From Spisula solida (taxonomy: Eukaryota; Mollusca; Bivalvia; Venerida; Mactridae), in the NCBI GenBank assembly GCA_947247005.1, contig OX365955.1:14613322-14677321 (forward strand): DNA of 64,000 nt, given 5' to 3'. A program made the translations under genes and the position numbers. This document shows, piece after piece, positions 44,720 through 56,112 of the stretch. How positions within the stretch are numbered: the first letter of the stretch is position 1; every line of letters starts with the position of its first letter. The notes under the pieces are model-generated. The model saw nothing but the letters and a program-made list of their open reading frames with translations, was not told where the DNA came from and ran no database searches.

Positions 44720-45000
44720 TATACTCATCTTTGATGAGGGGTATTTATTGCTTTGCACATGTCCGTCGGTCAGTTGGTAGGTTGGTCGGTAGACCAAATG
44801 GTTTCCTTCAATAACTCAAGAACTCTTTGCCCTAGGATCCTCAAACTTTACATGGACATTGGTCATGAACAGTAGATGAACCCTGTTGTTTTTGGCGTCA
44901 GTAGGTTAAAGGTCAAGGTCTTTATGACCATTACCATTTCTGACTATTGGGCTACCGTGGGGAATGCATGTTTTACAAACATCTCTTGTTCTGCAAGGTC
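44720..45000 (+). mobile_element. family B hairpin element, copy B3 (best 3' end)
   Basis: The 5' hairpin CTCATC-TTT-GATGAG is followed by GGGGTATTTATTGCTTTGC, ATGTCCGTCGGTC, GTAGACCAAATGGTTTCC, AATAACTCAAGAACTC and CTCAAACTTTACATGGAC. AGGTTAAAGGTCAAGGTC lies near 44905. It ends with hairpin ATGTTT-TAC-AAACAT (44978-44992) and CTCTTGTT. Non-coding. Confidence 0.85.
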
Positions 45001-45149
45001 ATTCACTGACCAGTCATTTACAGGATCAGAAACCCAGGGTGGCATGGTGACTTGAAGTAGTTTGAATCCCATCTGGAGCAGTGTTTTTCAATTTTTCGAA
45101 CCAAACTAGCGATGAACTGGTTAGTAACCCAGAGGTAGTCTCGCATACA

Positions 45150-45328
45150 TCGTTGCTTTATACTAAGGGCATGTTAAAGAACTACCTCTAGGTTTCCAAC
45201 CAGTTCATCTATAAATGGGTGGGAAATACTGAAAAGCATTTCTGAAATTTCCAGTGCCTCGGCTGAGATTCGAACCAGGGACCTCCGAATAGGTAGTCGA
45301 GTGCGCTAACCACTCGGCCACCCTTGAC
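45150..45328 (-). mobile_element. SINE-3 with Ser/Leu-tRNA-like head, minus strand
   Basis: On the minus strand the head reads TGGCCGAGTGGTTAGCGC (A-box region, plus 45303-45320), then GGTTCGAATCTC (B box, 45265-45276), as in type II tRNAs with GTGGCCGAGTGG. The body includes the reverse of ACCTCTAGGTTTCCAACC. A second copy is at 62133-62275. It does not close a proper acceptor stem. Confidence 0.78.
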
Positions 45329-45593
45329 AGACTTGATGAGAATCACAGATTTGTAATTGCAAGGATATTCTCGAAATGAGTTAAGAGCCATTTCTTATGT
45401 TGATGTTTTGTTATATTAATTTATCTTGATTTCAAGGATTATATAATATTCAGCTGGTTGTTACATTATTACTTACAACTCAATTATACTTCTTGTGTGG
45501 CTTTCTGCAACAATCAACCCATACTTCATGTATATATGAGTATGGTATATCACAGTGAATCTCTCCATGTGCAGCATATATTGCTTCTATAGG

Positions 45594-45945
45594 GGAGAGG
45601 AGGTGTTGCCTCAAAGGAGGTGTTACCTAAATCGAGGGGTGTTGCATCAATAGAGACTGGGGAGGTGTTGGATCAATAAAAAAAAGAGATTGTTACTTCA
45701 AATCAGGGGGAGATCTTGCCTCAGTCAAGGGGGGTCTTGCTTAAATAGAATGGCCCGGGGCTGTTGCCTCAATGGGAGGGACTAGCGCTAATGGAGGGGT
45801 GTTGCCTCAATAAAGGGGGATCTTGTCGAGATGTTGCCTTACTGGAGGGGGTGTTGCCTCAATGGAGGGGGATCTTGTCTTTAAATAGAGGGGGATGTTG
45901 CCTTACTGGAGGGCGTGTTGCCTAAATGGCGGAGAAATATTGCCT
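45594..45945. repeat. degenerate GGAGGTGTTGCCTCAA repeat
   Basis: About 12 irregular units of roughly 28 bp, combining GTGTTGCCTCAAT, GGAGGGG and GATCTTGTC motifs. Confidence 0.8.
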
Positions 45946-47516
45946 CAATGGTCTCACACAACGGTCAGATCAATTCTCAGGAAGTTATTGCTCTTTGAAT
46001 TTCTAATAAAATATTTGTTCACACCAAAGTCTTGTTATCATTGGTTGAATTTGAACCAAGCTTCATGAGACACATTATAAGTACTTGAAGCCTTAGGTTA
46101 TGTATGCATTTCAGCAGCACCTTATGCAGCGATCAATTTTACTGAGTTTGTTGCCCTTTGCACTTTTATTCCAAATTTGATTGTCCTTATTTTTCTCTGT
46201 AGCCTCTGGGATTTCAAAGAAATGTCACAAGGCTCTGATGGTGACATAACTTTGTCAGGCAATATATCTGGGGGTATTTGTCATCTTCAGTGATATTGCT
46301 CTTGTGCAATTTTGGATTGTTTAACTGAAATTGTTACTCTTGTTAAGTGTGCTGGAGCTGAATACTATTTATTTACATTTGTACTTTTACATTGTCAGAT
46401 CTATGATATTTATATTAACCTATTGAAATTAGGAATGGGTTGTCGTCTGACGTAAGTGCAACCTATTAATAAAGACTATGAATTGTTCCCAGGTGACCCA
46501 AAATTCTTGACATACTTTTTCTGTCATATCCCTATAAGTGAGAGAATTCACCCTTTTTCGGCTTTTTTAAAAAGCACCATTTTAAATGATTTTGCTTGAA
46601 GCTAAGCGCGTCCCTGTGGTACAGTTACGTAACTTGAGCTTGCTGCTGTGATAAAATATTCTAGAATGTTCCAATGCTTCCCAGGCTAGGTTTCGTCAAG
46701 GGTTGTAAATCATGGCTTAAGATTCCTGTTTATTTCTATGTATAATAAATGCAAATTTGGTCTAGAAAGCCTTTGAGACAGATTTAAAATGTCAGGAATA
46801 AAAACATAGTGTGTGCTTTATGATTTTTAACAATGTCTGCTGACAAAATGGGTATTTCTGCAGAAAAAAATTGCTGGCGAAACAAAAATGTTTGTAGCCA
46901 CACTTGTTTAAATATGACAGAAATGGCTAGATTCCTTGGAGAACTGAAGTATCATGAATACCACAGAATAGAAAATGCAATATCCTAACGACGAAAATGG
47001 ATCTATGAAAAGCTGTGGACATCTCCCTTGTGTTCTGCATTCATCAAGCTAAGGTTTTCTAACCAATGCTTGTGGAAATGAAATTAAAAACACAATCATT
47101 TATAAAAATTAGTGTTGTTTTACACCATTGGACCGCAATTTGTGTGATATGGAATCAGAAAGCTCTGAGGGCCTCGATTTTACTTCACTATCTGTGAAAT
47201 TGTTTTAAACGTTTTAAAATATCTAGGTGTGGTGTTATTATATTTCTCTGTGCCACTTTTAGAATGTAGAGTCAAGAAACAAGATATCTAAATGAGTTAT
47301 CTCCCCTTACTACTCTCTAAAACTACATTGGTCCTTTCATGCCGATTACTCTGACTTTATCCCTGTTCTGTTTATCATGCATGGTGGTTACCACAAAAGT
47401 CTCAAACTAAAATATGCTTATATAACACTTTCCACCATACATAAAGCTACTTCAAGTAAACCATTACTAGAATGTGTACACATTTTACATGTAGCTTTCT
47501 GCGACAAAATATCAAG
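45946..47516. other. no feature recognised
   Basis: 1.6 kb of unassigned, non-repetitive sequence. No exon could be supported. Confidence 0.5.
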
Positions 47517-47728
47517 AATGATCTCCCCTGATAAAGAGTCCTGCTCGGTCTTATTTCAATGATTGGATTGTCTCCCCTGATAAAGAGTCCTGCTCAGTCT
47601 TATTTCAATGATTGGATTGTCTCCCCTGATAAAGAGTCCTGCTCGGTCTTATTTCAATGATTTGATTGTCTCCCCTGATACAGAGTCCTGCTCGGTCTTA
47701 TTTCAATGATTGGATTGTCTCCCTTCCT
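47517..47728. repeat. 49-bp tandem repeat, ~4 copies
   Basis: Units contain GATTGTCTCCCCTGATAAAG and AGTCCTGCTCGGTCTTATTT and are nearly identical. Confidence 0.95.
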
Positions 47729-48471
47729 TACTCATTATTGGGAAATGATTGATGATTGACGTGGAGTAGTGGTGTGAATTGACATAGCATTATATATAGA
47801 GTATAGGGTTAATATTCAATTATATGTTTTTCTGTTGTAGAACTGATTAAGAAGAGGTTATTTTGCCGAAATGCATAATTTCCAGGTCGATGATTTAACT
47901 GGCTAATCCCAGTGTAAAAGTCACATCACAATTATAAATAATGTTAGAAATACAGTAACATAGTTGCAATTATTTGCTATTATTCTCATGGAAGGCCATT
48001 AGAAATATGTTGTACATCGGTAATTGACTGTTTATTATGTTTTATTATAAAATAATGGATACATAATTGATTGGTCTGGTCTTGTCTGCTGTATATATAG
48101 TATATAAGTACTGTCGGTCAGGGTTTCTGAAGCGACTGTAAACATAGTGGATGCTAAATGGCTGTCAGGATATTATTTATGCTTAATGACGACTTTACCC
48201 TTTGACCCCTTGCTGTGAGTGAAGGGATTTTCAAACTCGGACCCAAATCAATCGTAAAATCAAACCTAATAGTATCAGAAAAGTACCCAAATTACAAAAA
48301 AAAAACATCTTTAAAATTAAGGTTATTTCTGTCAAGTTGTGTTGACTATTATTCAAAGAAAATGTGTAACATTAGATCATTAAGAATTGTGGTGTAACTG
48401 TATTTTATCTTACTTGGTATATTCTCAGTTTATTCTTGTGCTTACTTGACCTGATAACATTCAAACGGAAT
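47729..48471. other. no feature recognised
   Basis: Unassigned AT-rich sequence. Confidence 0.5.
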
Positions 48472-48678
48472 GTACAGTAAAATCACTTATTTTTGTGGGT
48501 ATTAAATTTTGTGGATTTTGATAAAAATCCATTTTTGTGGGGTTATAAAACATGGAAGTGTAAAACCATGTCTTGTATTTAGGAGTTCAATAAATTGAGG
48601 GCTTTTGATTTTGTGGTCTAGTTTAACAACGAAATCAACGAAAAATCAACGCCCTCGAAAAACGATGATATTACAGTA
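48472..48678 (+). mobile_element. pogo-like MITE family G, plus copy
   Basis: Ends TGTACAGTAAAATCAC and GATATTACAGTA form imperfect inverted repeats. The interior includes GTGGATTTTGATAAAAATCC, a small palindrome. The copy at 3395-3590 lies in the opposite orientation. Non-coding. Confidence 0.65.
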
Positions 48679-49157
48679 TGCCTGTCTGTCATAGGTTTTT
48701 CCTGTTCTAGTTTTATATCTTTGGTTCACCATGCTTACTCTTATAGTGTATTGTGTATGATAATGTTATTACAATTTAGTAATGATAGAATCTGTGTAGT
48801 GAATTACCTGCTGCAAGCAGTGATCCCACAGAATCATTTTCATATTTTATGTCCTGAAAAGCTGGCAAATCACTCAACCCGCTGTTAGTTAGTTTTCTGC
48901 AAAGAAAACTCACAGTTAGTTAATTATAAATGGGAAGTGTGTGACTTTCCTTTTATCTTGAGATGATTGTACATGGGTTATTACCTATACTTCTAAAATA
49001 GATTGGTCGGGTTTGTATGTTGGACTGATCTATTGTGGTTTCATGGGGATCTTTTTCGAAATTGTATTTTAAGCTTTGATAATCTGTAAATTGTGTTAAC
49101 TGATATATACTTGCTTCTTTCCTTACACCGGTGTGCCTAAGATAAATATGAATCTGT
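48679..49157. other. no feature recognised
   Basis: Unassigned. Confidence 0.5.
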
Positions 49158-49410
49158 TTGTCTCCCTTGTTAAGGATAATTCCATTCAGGTTGTCTCCCT
49201 TGTTTTGGAATTATTTCATTAACATTGCTTCCCTGTTTTGGGGAAAAATCCATTGAGGTTGTCTCCCTTGTTTAAGGATAATTCTATTAAGGTTGTCTCC
49301 CTTGTTTTGCAATAATTTCATTAACATTGCCTCCCTTTTTTGGAAAAAATCCATTGAGGTTGTCTCCCTTTTTTCGAGATATTTTCATTAAGGTTGCCTC
49401 CCTTGTTCAT
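49158..49410. repeat. ~34-bp degenerate repeat
   Basis: Seven units sharing AGGTTGTCTCCCTTGTTT and GGATAATTCCATTA or GAATAATTTCATTA. Two alternating forms (GTTGTC and ATTGCC) suggest a dimer. Confidence 0.88.
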
Positions 49411-49720
49411 TTGCATGGTTTAGATGTGACATCTGGAAAGTTTCAGGATGTGTCAGACATAAGGACTTGGTAAACTTGTTGTACTGAAAAGAAAAAAAAT
49501 CAATCAGAACAAATGATATATTGACAAAAAGAGTCAGAAGACATCCTGATTTCAGACAGCCCATATCAGATTTTGTCAGACATGTCTGTTGAATTGTACT
49601 TTGAACATAGCTTGTACTAATTTATTGAAAGTTAAGGGTGAAGTTCTTCAACTTACATTTATCACTCTCGACACATCATTACTGTATGAATAGTCAGTTC
49701 CTCTAGCAAGGGAAATACTG
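49411..49720. other. no feature recognised
   Basis: Unassigned. Confidence 0.5.
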
Positions 49721-49908
49721 AAACTACAGTACAACCTCTTGAGAGTGATCCTCTGTAGAGCAACAAATTCTTTGTAACAACGACTTCAAAATTTCCCTAC
49801 GATGATATTTACTATCAATTCAACCTTTGTAGACCAACAACCTCTCTACAGTGTCCACTATTTGCAGCTTCTAAAGGGTGTTGCTCTACAGAGGTTGAAC
49901 TGTAGTTT
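49721..49908. mobile_element. 188-bp pogo/mariner-like MITE
   Basis: AAACTACAGTACAACCTCT at the left is mirrored by AGAGGTTGAACTGTAGTTT at the right with one mismatch. CTCTGTAGAGCAAC and GTTGCTCTACAGAG add inner self-complementarity. CAGT-ACAACCTCT ends are of the pogo/Tigger type. Non-coding. Confidence 0.8.
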
Positions 49909-50034
49909 TATTTTGCCTTTGGTATGCCCGAGCCACAGTGCAAACTCCTGATCTCCTGCCTGCTGGACAATATACCACCTACAGGCTATCATTGTATATT
50001 TACCATGAAGTTATCATGATAACGTTAAATATCC

Positions 50035-50476
50035 GCTATGAGGACTGAATGTAACTGCTATGAGGACTGAATGTAACTGCTATGAGGACTGAATGTAACT
50101 GCTATGAGGACTGAATGTAACTGCTGTGAGGACTGAATGTAACTGCTATGAGGACTGAATGTAACTGCTATGAGGACTGAATGTAACTGCTATGAGGACT
50201 GAATGTAACTGCTATGAGGACTAAATGTAACTGCTGTGAGGACTAAATGTAACTGCTATGAGGACTGAATGTAACTGCTATGAGGACTGAATGTAACTGC
50301 TGTGAGGACTGAATGTAACTGCTATGAGGACTGAATGTAACTGCTATGAGGACTGAATGTAACTGCTATGAGGACTGAATGTAACTGCTGTGAGGACTGA
50401 ATGTAACTGCTATGAGGACTGAATGTAACTGCTATGAGGACTGAATGTAACTGCTATGAGGACTAAATGTAACTGC
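50035..50476. repeat. 22-bp minisatellite, ~20 copies
   Basis: Near-identical units of AACTGCTATGAGGACTGAAT plus GT, with TGTGAGG or ACTAAATG variants. High identity indicates recent expansion or conversion. Confidence 0.97.
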
Positions 50477-50569
50477 TCGTAGTATCAAAGAATAAGAACA
50501 TTTTATTTAACCAATCAAATGCCCGGGTTTGTTAATATTTTCTTTGATTGGCGAGCAGGAATTAACTGT

Positions 50570-50715
50570 GGGGGAAGCTGGCTTCTTCTTCTGTCATATC
50601 CTATTGGAGATGGATACCATCAGGAATGAGGTGTCCATTGTGATCAATGTAGTTTCGAGTTCTAGGAATTCTTAAAGTTTCTCACAATCAGCCTACAATA
50701 ATACATTAGTACCGT
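50570..50715 (+). mobile_element. SINE-1 body and tail without head
   Basis: GGCTTCTTCTTCTGTCATA, CCATCAGGAATGAGGTGTCC, TGATCAAT and TCTCACAATCAGCC follow the SINE-1 copy at 20597-20856 after its tRNA-like head. This is a 5'-truncated or decayed copy. Confidence 0.65.
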
Positions 50716-51410
50716 ATAATGAAGGGTTCCAGTTATAGCTTACTTGTAGTATAACAGCTATATTACCTACTGTTAGCATGATAGGGTTGCTCTGTTCCTC
50801 CTGCCCAAGTAACCTCCCTTGTTTCAGTATAATACCATAATCTACCAAGGTGGACAACCTAAAGAGAGTCGTAGCTAACATTCTGTAATCCGATATGGCA
50901 GTTTGCTGTTCTCACTCACTGTGTGTAAAAAGTCAATATGGATATTGTCTTATTTATCTCCCCTGCATTAAGTGTTTTGTTCAGTGCCTCAAAAAACTGA
51001 TGATAATATTGTCATTGCAGGACTATACTATTGATTGCGCTCCTTTTAGATCAACAACACTATATAATGTGACAGTGGCCAGTTGTCTTTCCTCTTGTGT
51101 ATATATTTCTCTGCAGTGATTCGACCCTCGTTCCTTCTCATATTTCTCCTCTTGTGCTGGTGCCTGGCTTTTTCTGTGAAAACACGGATTTAATTGTTGA
51201 TCAGTGTGATCAGAGGCTTTCAGTGACAAATCTTCTATGGATTTAGATCTACTGACAACTGGCTTGGATGGGTGAATGGTTGTTTACAATTATTGGGTGA
51301 TTTTCCTAAGTATGTTGTTTGAAAATAACTCCCCTGTTACGTGATTAGTTTTGAGGATATTCCTCTTTAGTATTGAGAGAGATCTGTTTGTTGTCTTATA
51401 TACACTAATG
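50716..51410. other. no feature recognised
   Basis: Unassigned. Confidence 0.5.
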
Positions 51411-53094
51411 TCATGTTGTTGTTGTTCTATTGTTGTTATCATTCTGTTAGTGCTGTCCTTGTTGTAATGATGTTGTTGTTGTTGTCATTGTTTTGTTGTC
51501 ACCACCATACTATTGTTATCAACATGTTGCTGTTATCATTATGTTGTTGTTATTGCCATACTGTTCCTTGTTATCGTTCTGAGTGTTATCATTGTTATCA
51601 ATATGTTGTTGTTAGCACCATAATGTTGGTGTTATCGTTCTAAGTGTTATCATCCAGTTGTTGTTGTTATCATCATAATGTTGTTGTTGTTACTGATATG
51701 TTGTTGTTATCGACATACTCTTGTTATTATCATTCTGAGTGTTGTCTTTATTATAAGTTTGGTGTTGTTGTCATTATACTCATGTTGTTGTTATCCCCAT
51801 ACTGTTGTTATCCCCATACTGTTGTTGTTATCCCCATACTGTTGTTGTTATCCCCCTACTGTTGTTGTTATCCACATACTGTTGTTGTTATCCCCATACT
51901 GTTGTTGTTATCCCCATACTGTTGTTGTTATCCCCATACTGTTGTTGTTATCCCCATACTGTTGTTATCCCCATACTGTTGTTATCCCCATACTGTTGTT
52001 ATCCCCATACTGTTGTTGTTATCCCCATACTGTTGTTGTTATCCCCATACTGTTGTTGTTATCCCCATACTGTTGTTGTTATCCCCATACTGTTGTTATC
52101 CCCATACTGTTGTTATCCCCATACTGTTGTTGTTATCCCCATACTGTTGTTGTTATCCCCATACTGTTGTTATCCCCATACTGTTGTTATCCCCATACTG
52201 TTGTTGTTATCCCCATACTGTTGTTATCACCATACTGTTGTTGTTATCCCCATACTGTTGTTATCACCATACTGTTGTTGTTATCCCAATACTGTTGTTG
52301 TTATCCCCATACTGTTGTTGTTATCCCCATACTGTTGTTATCCCCATACTGTTGTTGTTATCCCCATACTGTTGTTATCACCATACTGTTGTTATCACCA
52401 TACTGTTGTTGTTATCCCCATACTGTTGTTATCCCCATACTGTTGTTATCACCATACTGTTGTTGTTATCCCAATACTGTTGTTGTTATCCCCATACTGT
52501 TGTTGTTATCCCCATACTGTTGTTATCCCCATACTGTTGTTATCACCATACTGTTGTTGTTATCCCAATACTGTTGTTGTTATCCCCATACTGTTGTTGT
52601 TATCCCCATACTGTTGTTATCCCCATACTGTTGTTATCCCCATACTGTTGTTATCCCCATACTGTTGTTGTTATCCCCATACTGTTGTTGTTATCCCCAT
52701 ACTGTTGTTGTTATCCCCATACTGTTGTTATCCCCATACTGTTGTTGTTATCCCCATACTGTTGTTATCACCATACTGTTGTTGTTATCCCCATACTGTT
52801 GTTATCACCATACTGTTGTTGTTATCCCAATACTGTTGTTGTTATCCCCATACTGTTGTTGTTATCCCCATACTGTTGTTGTTATCCCCATACTGTTGTT
52901 ATCCCCATACTGTTGTTATCCCCATACTGTTGTTATCCCCATACTGTTGTTATCACCATACTGTTGTTATCCCCATACTGTTGTTATCCCCATACTGTTG
53001 TTATCCCCATACTGTTGTTGTTATCCCCATACTGTTGTTATCCCCATACTGTTGTTGTTATCCCCATACTGTTGTTATCACCATACTGTTGTTG
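51411..53094. repeat. 17/20-bp minisatellite, ~70 copies
   Basis: From about 51785 the array is made of CCCCATACTGTTGTTGTTAT (20 bp) and CCCCATACTGTTGTTAT (17 bp), differing by one GTT. The left 370 bp is a diverged version (GTTGTTATCATTCTGAGTG). ATCACCATAC and ATCCCAATAC variants recur as a block at about 52255, 52445, 52540 and 52797. Open frames of 430-500 codons in all plus frames occur because the units lack stops in that direction; they are not genes. Confidence 0.98.
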
Positions 53095-53350
53095 TCGTTC
53101 TGATTCAGTTGTTGTTGTCGTTCTGATTCAATTGTTGTTGTCGTAGTTCTGATTCAATTGTTGTTGTTGTCGTTCTGATTCAGTTGTTGTTGTCGTCGTT
53201 CTGATTCAATTGTTGTTGTTGTCGTTCTGATTCAGTTGTTGTTGTCGTCGTTCTGATTCAGTTGTTGTTGTTGTCGTTCTGATTCAGTTGTTGTTGTTGT
53301 CGTTCTGATTCAGTTGTTGTTGTTGTCGTTCTGATTCAGTTGTTGTTGCT
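53095..53350. repeat. 23/26-bp GTTGTTGTCGTTCTGATTCA repeat
   Basis: About ten copies of GTTGTTGTCGTTCTGATTCA with a variable number of extra GTT or GTC triplets. It shares its GTTGTT core with the preceding array, which it adjoins directly. Confidence 0.95.
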
Positions 53351-55909
53351 GTTGTGTAATATACTGTGATATAACTTAGAATTATTATAGACTTTAATTA
53401 TTTGGTCTGTGGTTTAAGTATGTATCTTAATTAGATTTATATATAGGAGTGTTTGTATATCTATTTGAGTAGGCAGTGAATTCTATATACATCATTGATT
53501 GAAATAATCAGTACAGTGGCTTTATCCATGCCATCTTCATCCAAACTTTATAACTTGCTCAGCTCTATTATGTGGGTATTAAGTTGACTGTTTCATGTGT
53601 GTCAGATATAATATAGTGTCTGGATTTCCATGTAGAATATTTTGTTGTTAACTTACACAATACAGACAGTTTAGTCAGTTGAATGTTTTCTTGCCACTGG
53701 TACTATGTTTCTGTCTGTTTGTGCGACTAACAGTCGTAGGTGAGTGCATGGTAATTAATCCAGTTTCTTGCCAGCCTAAATGGCCGATGACCTTCGGCTT
53801 CAATGTAGACTGACAGTGTAAGTGCTGAATATAGTCATTCGTTAGTTTCCGATAACCTCAGGCTTTGAAGGAGACTATGTTTCTAACTACCTGTACCGCT
53901 GATAATTACATCGGTTACTGAGATCTTCACTGGCAATCTGGTGGCCATAGGTTCAAACTTCATCAGTGGTAGCTGTAGGGTAATGGTTTTTTCCATGGTA
54001 TTTGACAATTCAGTCATCTGTTTTCCATCTGATTATGTGAGGATATTGGTTGCTTGGCGATGTATCGTCTGTCCTTCCTCCTCTCAGTTACCTTGGGATG
54101 TCAGTTGGTGGTGGTGGGGAATTAGCTGAACGCATATCTCCTACGGAGGCCAAAATGGATGTTCCCGATGCCATGAACACGATGTTTAGCACAATTAAGC
54201 AGCTAGGATAGTCAAATTTTCCACAGAATAGCTGAACGCTTATCAAAAAGTGACCCTCTCTCTGGTACGATCAGCATAATTATGATACACAACGGTAATG
54301 CAAGAGGCTAGCGTAGGCAGACTTTCCTCATTGTACCCATAACCTAGGTGAAATATGGATCATAACGAAGTCTGACAAAAGCAAACTTCTTTGTTTAAGT
54401 TGGATAAGTTTGAAACCACTTCACACACGCTATAAATGTACAGACAAAAGTTTGCCTACACCAATAGAAAATAACCATTATTCTGGCAGAAATATGCAGT
54501 CACATGCTATTAAGCAATAGTGATCAAACGCTTTAAAATGTTTGTAAAAGTCAGAAATGTTTGTAAAAGTTGATGTACACCAAATATAAAACATTTGTAA
54601 TATGGACAAAGAAAAAATCGTTCATGATGTACAGAAGATTTGAGGCTGATTACTTAAGACTTCAGAAAGTTTGGTTGATGCTGGTGCACACCTTCAGAGT
54701 GTGAGTTCCCTTTCACAATATTTGTCAATCTTTATATCATATATCATAATGACAATCATCTTTCATTGTTAGTGATGTAAAATCAGATCATCATCGATGA
54801 ATGAGTTGAATGGAACACAATCATGTGATCGATTAAAATCGGTGAATAATCGAAGATATTTTCACAAAGTCTGTACGCATTAAGGCGGATGTACCCGGGT
54901 AATTTCTAAACTAGGTTCCAGTTGGATATAGAAAATATAACGTTTTCTTTCAAGACAAACAATATTTGGTTAAGATCTGAATAGAAATGTGTTGAAAGAA
55001 GAATAGAATTTAAACAAAGTAACTTCTGTATATATATAAAAGGCAATTATCACTTGTTAATTGGAGTGGATAGTCTGTTTAATATTAAAGTTTGTTTGAG
55101 TTGATTGTTGCTTATGCTAGGTAGCAATTTACCGAATAGAGAATCGATCATTGCCGACTTTTGAACTCGTCCACGATTGTTTGATTCTACTCGGTCATCG
55201 TGGAATCACTATTTATATTCTGACTTAAATATTCTGAACGTTCTTTAAGATTTTTTCATTATTTAAGCTTGTTATCAAGTTTCAATTATTACTGGATGTT
55301 AGGTATCAGTACTTTCTGTTGAAGTAAAGTCACTTTGTACATCATATCTGAATATTATCATTGATAATTTGGTAAGAAAAACCTGGTCTCAGCTGTTTAA
55401 AGCGATATAGTTAAGTGATATTTTTGTCTTTCAATATCTCATGATTATGTTACAATGATAATAGAAAAGTCTTGATTTTGTCACATTGAGTGTGTTGGAT
55501 TTTCTGTGAATTTTATAAATGCTTCTATATACATGGTCGATCCAAAAGTATTACTATGTCACTTGTGCTATAGCGTTTGTAAGTAATTCAATCCAACTTT
55601 ACACCAAATTACATAAATCTTATATCAAATATGATAGCTAAGTTTCAATACAATGCAGTTGCACTGGTCAATTATTTATTTGCATGAGGTATATTAATTA
55701 TCATTGACACGAGTCAGGCGTCAAAAACGTCATAATAACGTTACTTTTGAGACAGTAACATATCCTGAAGCTATTGTCTCTAAGACTCTCCTTAAACTCC
55801 TGTATTTGTGCCGCCATAACATCATCCTTTAACAACCGTGTCAATCTAGACCCCCACCCACATACCCTACCTTGCTGGTTTGTGTCCCAGTGCTGAATTT
55901 TGTGTGAAG
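53351..55909. other. longest unassigned stretch
   Basis: 2.5 kb without arrays or transposon ends that I can recognise. TAAATGGCC(G/A)ATGAC near 53779 recurs near 61986. No exon could be supported. Confidence 0.5.
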
Positions 55910-56112
55910 CCATTGCCTAGAGGTAGTGCATGCTGGGTTTGTGTGGAGCCATTGCCTAGAGGTAGTGCATGCTGGGTTTGTGTGGAGCCATTGCCTAGAG
56001 GTAGTGCATGCTGGGTTTGTGTGGAGCCATTGCCTAGAGGTAGTGCATGCTGGGTTTGTGTGGAGCCATTGCCTAGAGGTAGTGCATGCTGGGTTTGTGT
56101 GGAGCCATTGCC
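55910..56112. repeat. 39-bp tandem repeat, 5 near-identical copies
   Basis: Units contain CTAGAGGTAGTGCATGCTGG and GTTTGTGTGGAGCCATTGC with essentially no divergence, indicating a very recent expansion. The 3n length gives open frames on both strands; they are not genes. Confidence 0.97.

Noticed and set aside
45251..45325. Functional tRNA-Ser/Leu gene on the minus strand
   Set aside because: The head resembles a type II tRNA, but the same head and body recur at 62133-62275 as a decayed SINE.
51644..53146. Three overlapping 430-500-codon frames (LLLSPYCC-type peptides)
   Set aside because: All three plus frames are open because the 17/20-bp unit contains no stop in that direction; translation is just the repeat.
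54163..54219. Short frame beginning ATGGATGTTCCCGATGCC
   Set aside because: Only 18 codons, no splice donor after it and no recognisable peptide; nothing separates it from chance.
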